Below, one piece after another: positions 29,394 to 29,882 of a stretch of DNA of 29,882 bases. The translations under genes were made by a program, and so were the position numbers. The stretch spans positions 1 to 29,882 of the forward strand of contig NZ_CP139982.1 of NCBI RefSeq assembly GCF_034424525.1, written 5' to 3'. Source of the stretch: Sphingobium yanoikuyae. GTDB lineage: Bacteria > Pseudomonadota > Alphaproteobacteria > Sphingomonadales > Sphingomonadaceae. Below the pieces are notes generated by a model, which did no database searches, had not been told where the DNA came from, and saw nothing but the letters and a program-made list of their open reading frames with translations. Numbering within the stretch: the stretch's first letter is position 1; each line of letters opens with the position of its first letter.

Positions 29394-29576
29394 GCCGGCG
29401 AAGCCGGCTCATCATGGGGGATGCCGGGTGGGAGGATCGCTTTAGCGATCCGGGGCGGCCGAAGGCCGCGAGCCGGCGGGGGCGAAGCCCCCAAGAGGCG
29501 GCGCTTTTCTTCCTTCTGCCTGTGCCTGAAGCGCGGCGCCAGTGACTTGCGCTGCCTCTGTCCCGATTTTCGGGAC
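29394..29576. repeat. Array of small perfect hairpins before the origin
   Basis: Five stem-loops: GCCGGC-GAA-GCCGGC (29394-29408), GGATCGC-TTTA-GCGATCC (29434-29451), GCGGCC-GAA-GGCCGC (29455-29469), GGGGGC-GAA-GCCCCC (29478-29492) and GTCCCGA-TTT-TCGGGAC (29560-29576). Three share a GAA loop. The segment carries no gene and precedes the DnaA box; it may be a single-strand origin, a terminator cluster or an RNA. Confidence 0.5.
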
Positions 29577-29629
29577 AAGCTGTCCGATCTGGCGGGACGC
29601 TGGTGGGTGAAACCACGACGCGGCAAAAG

Positions 29630-29882
29630 TTATCCACAGGTCGGTCTAGTGTTAATATATGGGTTAAAGAGTCGTGTTACGGGATTTTGGCGGTTCCGTA
29701 AGTTACTGAAAATAGGTATAGAATCGGGCGTTTTTGGGCCTTTGGCGTCAACGGAACCCCGAATCTGGTGACTCCAGAACCCCGAATCTGCGTCAACGAA
29801 ACCCCGAATCGTGGGCAGGCGTCAATGAAACCCCGAACTTTTCCGTTGCGTCAATGAAACCCCGAATCTACGGTGCCCGTCA
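29630..29882. other. oriV: Replication origin (oriV), left part
   Basis: A perfect DnaA box TTATCCACA lies at 29630-29638. An AT-rich stretch follows (about 29641-29720, including TTAATATATGGGTTAAAG), suitable as an unwinding element. Iterons with consensus CGTCAAYGAAACCCCGAAY then lie at 29745-29764 (one mismatch), 29768-29787 (degenerate left half), 29790-29809, 29819-29838 and 29848-29867. A further copy begins at 29878 and is completed by bases 1-14. Spacing is about 22-23 bp for the first three and 28-30 bp for the rest. Confidence 0.85.

Noticed and set aside
1..29882. CRISPR arrays, rRNA or tRNA genes, antibiotic resistance genes
   Set aside because: None seen on reading the sequence; iterons are the only short regularly spaced repeats and belong to oriV.

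Overview
The window looks like one complete small circular plasmid, about 29.9 kb and GC-rich, from an alphaproteobacterium. The layout (RPA-type RepA, a TraA relaxase next to a DUF6118-type protein, overlapping TraD/TraC-like genes, a VirD4/TraG coupling protein) suggests a sphingomonad such as Sphingobium, Sphingomonas or Novosphingobium. That host call rests on family knowledge and was not tested by a search. The evidence for circularity is that the last bases and the first bases together rebuild one copy of the replication iteron.

Layout. The replication origin spans the ends: a DnaA box at 29630, an AT-rich stretch and eight iteron copies, three of which fall at or inside the start of the repA frame. 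A type Ib-like parA plus ribbon-helix-helix (RHH) partition pair follows on the minus strand (1133-2052), with GTATA-rich palindromic sites around it. Next come a SprT-like metalloprotease, an RHH protein with an internal duplication, a degraded nucleotidyltransferase/sigma-like region, and a DinJ/YafQ-type toxin-antitoxin pair that runs into a histidine phosphatase gene. The stretch 5951-11513 is accessory: a tyrosine recombinase operon, a beta-solenoid (bactofilin-like) protein, an RHH protein, a sigma-region-4-like protein, a lone receiver domain and a membrane GGDEF diguanylate cyclase. An apparently structured non-coding block (11579-11760) and a small plus-strand operon with a DEDDh exonuclease follow.

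The mobilisation region covers 12995-20974. TraA relaxase-helicase, a DUF6118-like membrane protein and an XRE regulator are on the minus strand. A candidate oriT hairpin plus nic-like sequence lies at 17118-17147. TraD- and TraC-like genes, two small proteins, a fused nucleotidyltransferase-HEPN protein and the TraG coupling protein are on the plus strand. No VirB/Trb mating-pair genes are present, so the plasmid should be mobilisable rather than self-transmissible.

The stretch 20278-27520 is rearranged. A 1.3-kb segment (3' part of traG plus the next gene) is tandemly duplicated. The second copy is split by a 4598-bp Tn3-family transposon with a 5-bp target duplication, whose passenger is a short-chain dehydrogenase overlapping tnpR. 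An IS110-family element sits exactly at the outer breakpoint of the duplication.

The most unusual feature is a 10-bp palindrome, CGTTTAAACG, found eight times around the plasmid inside and between genes. Its base composition makes it very unlikely by chance, and I know of no assigned function.
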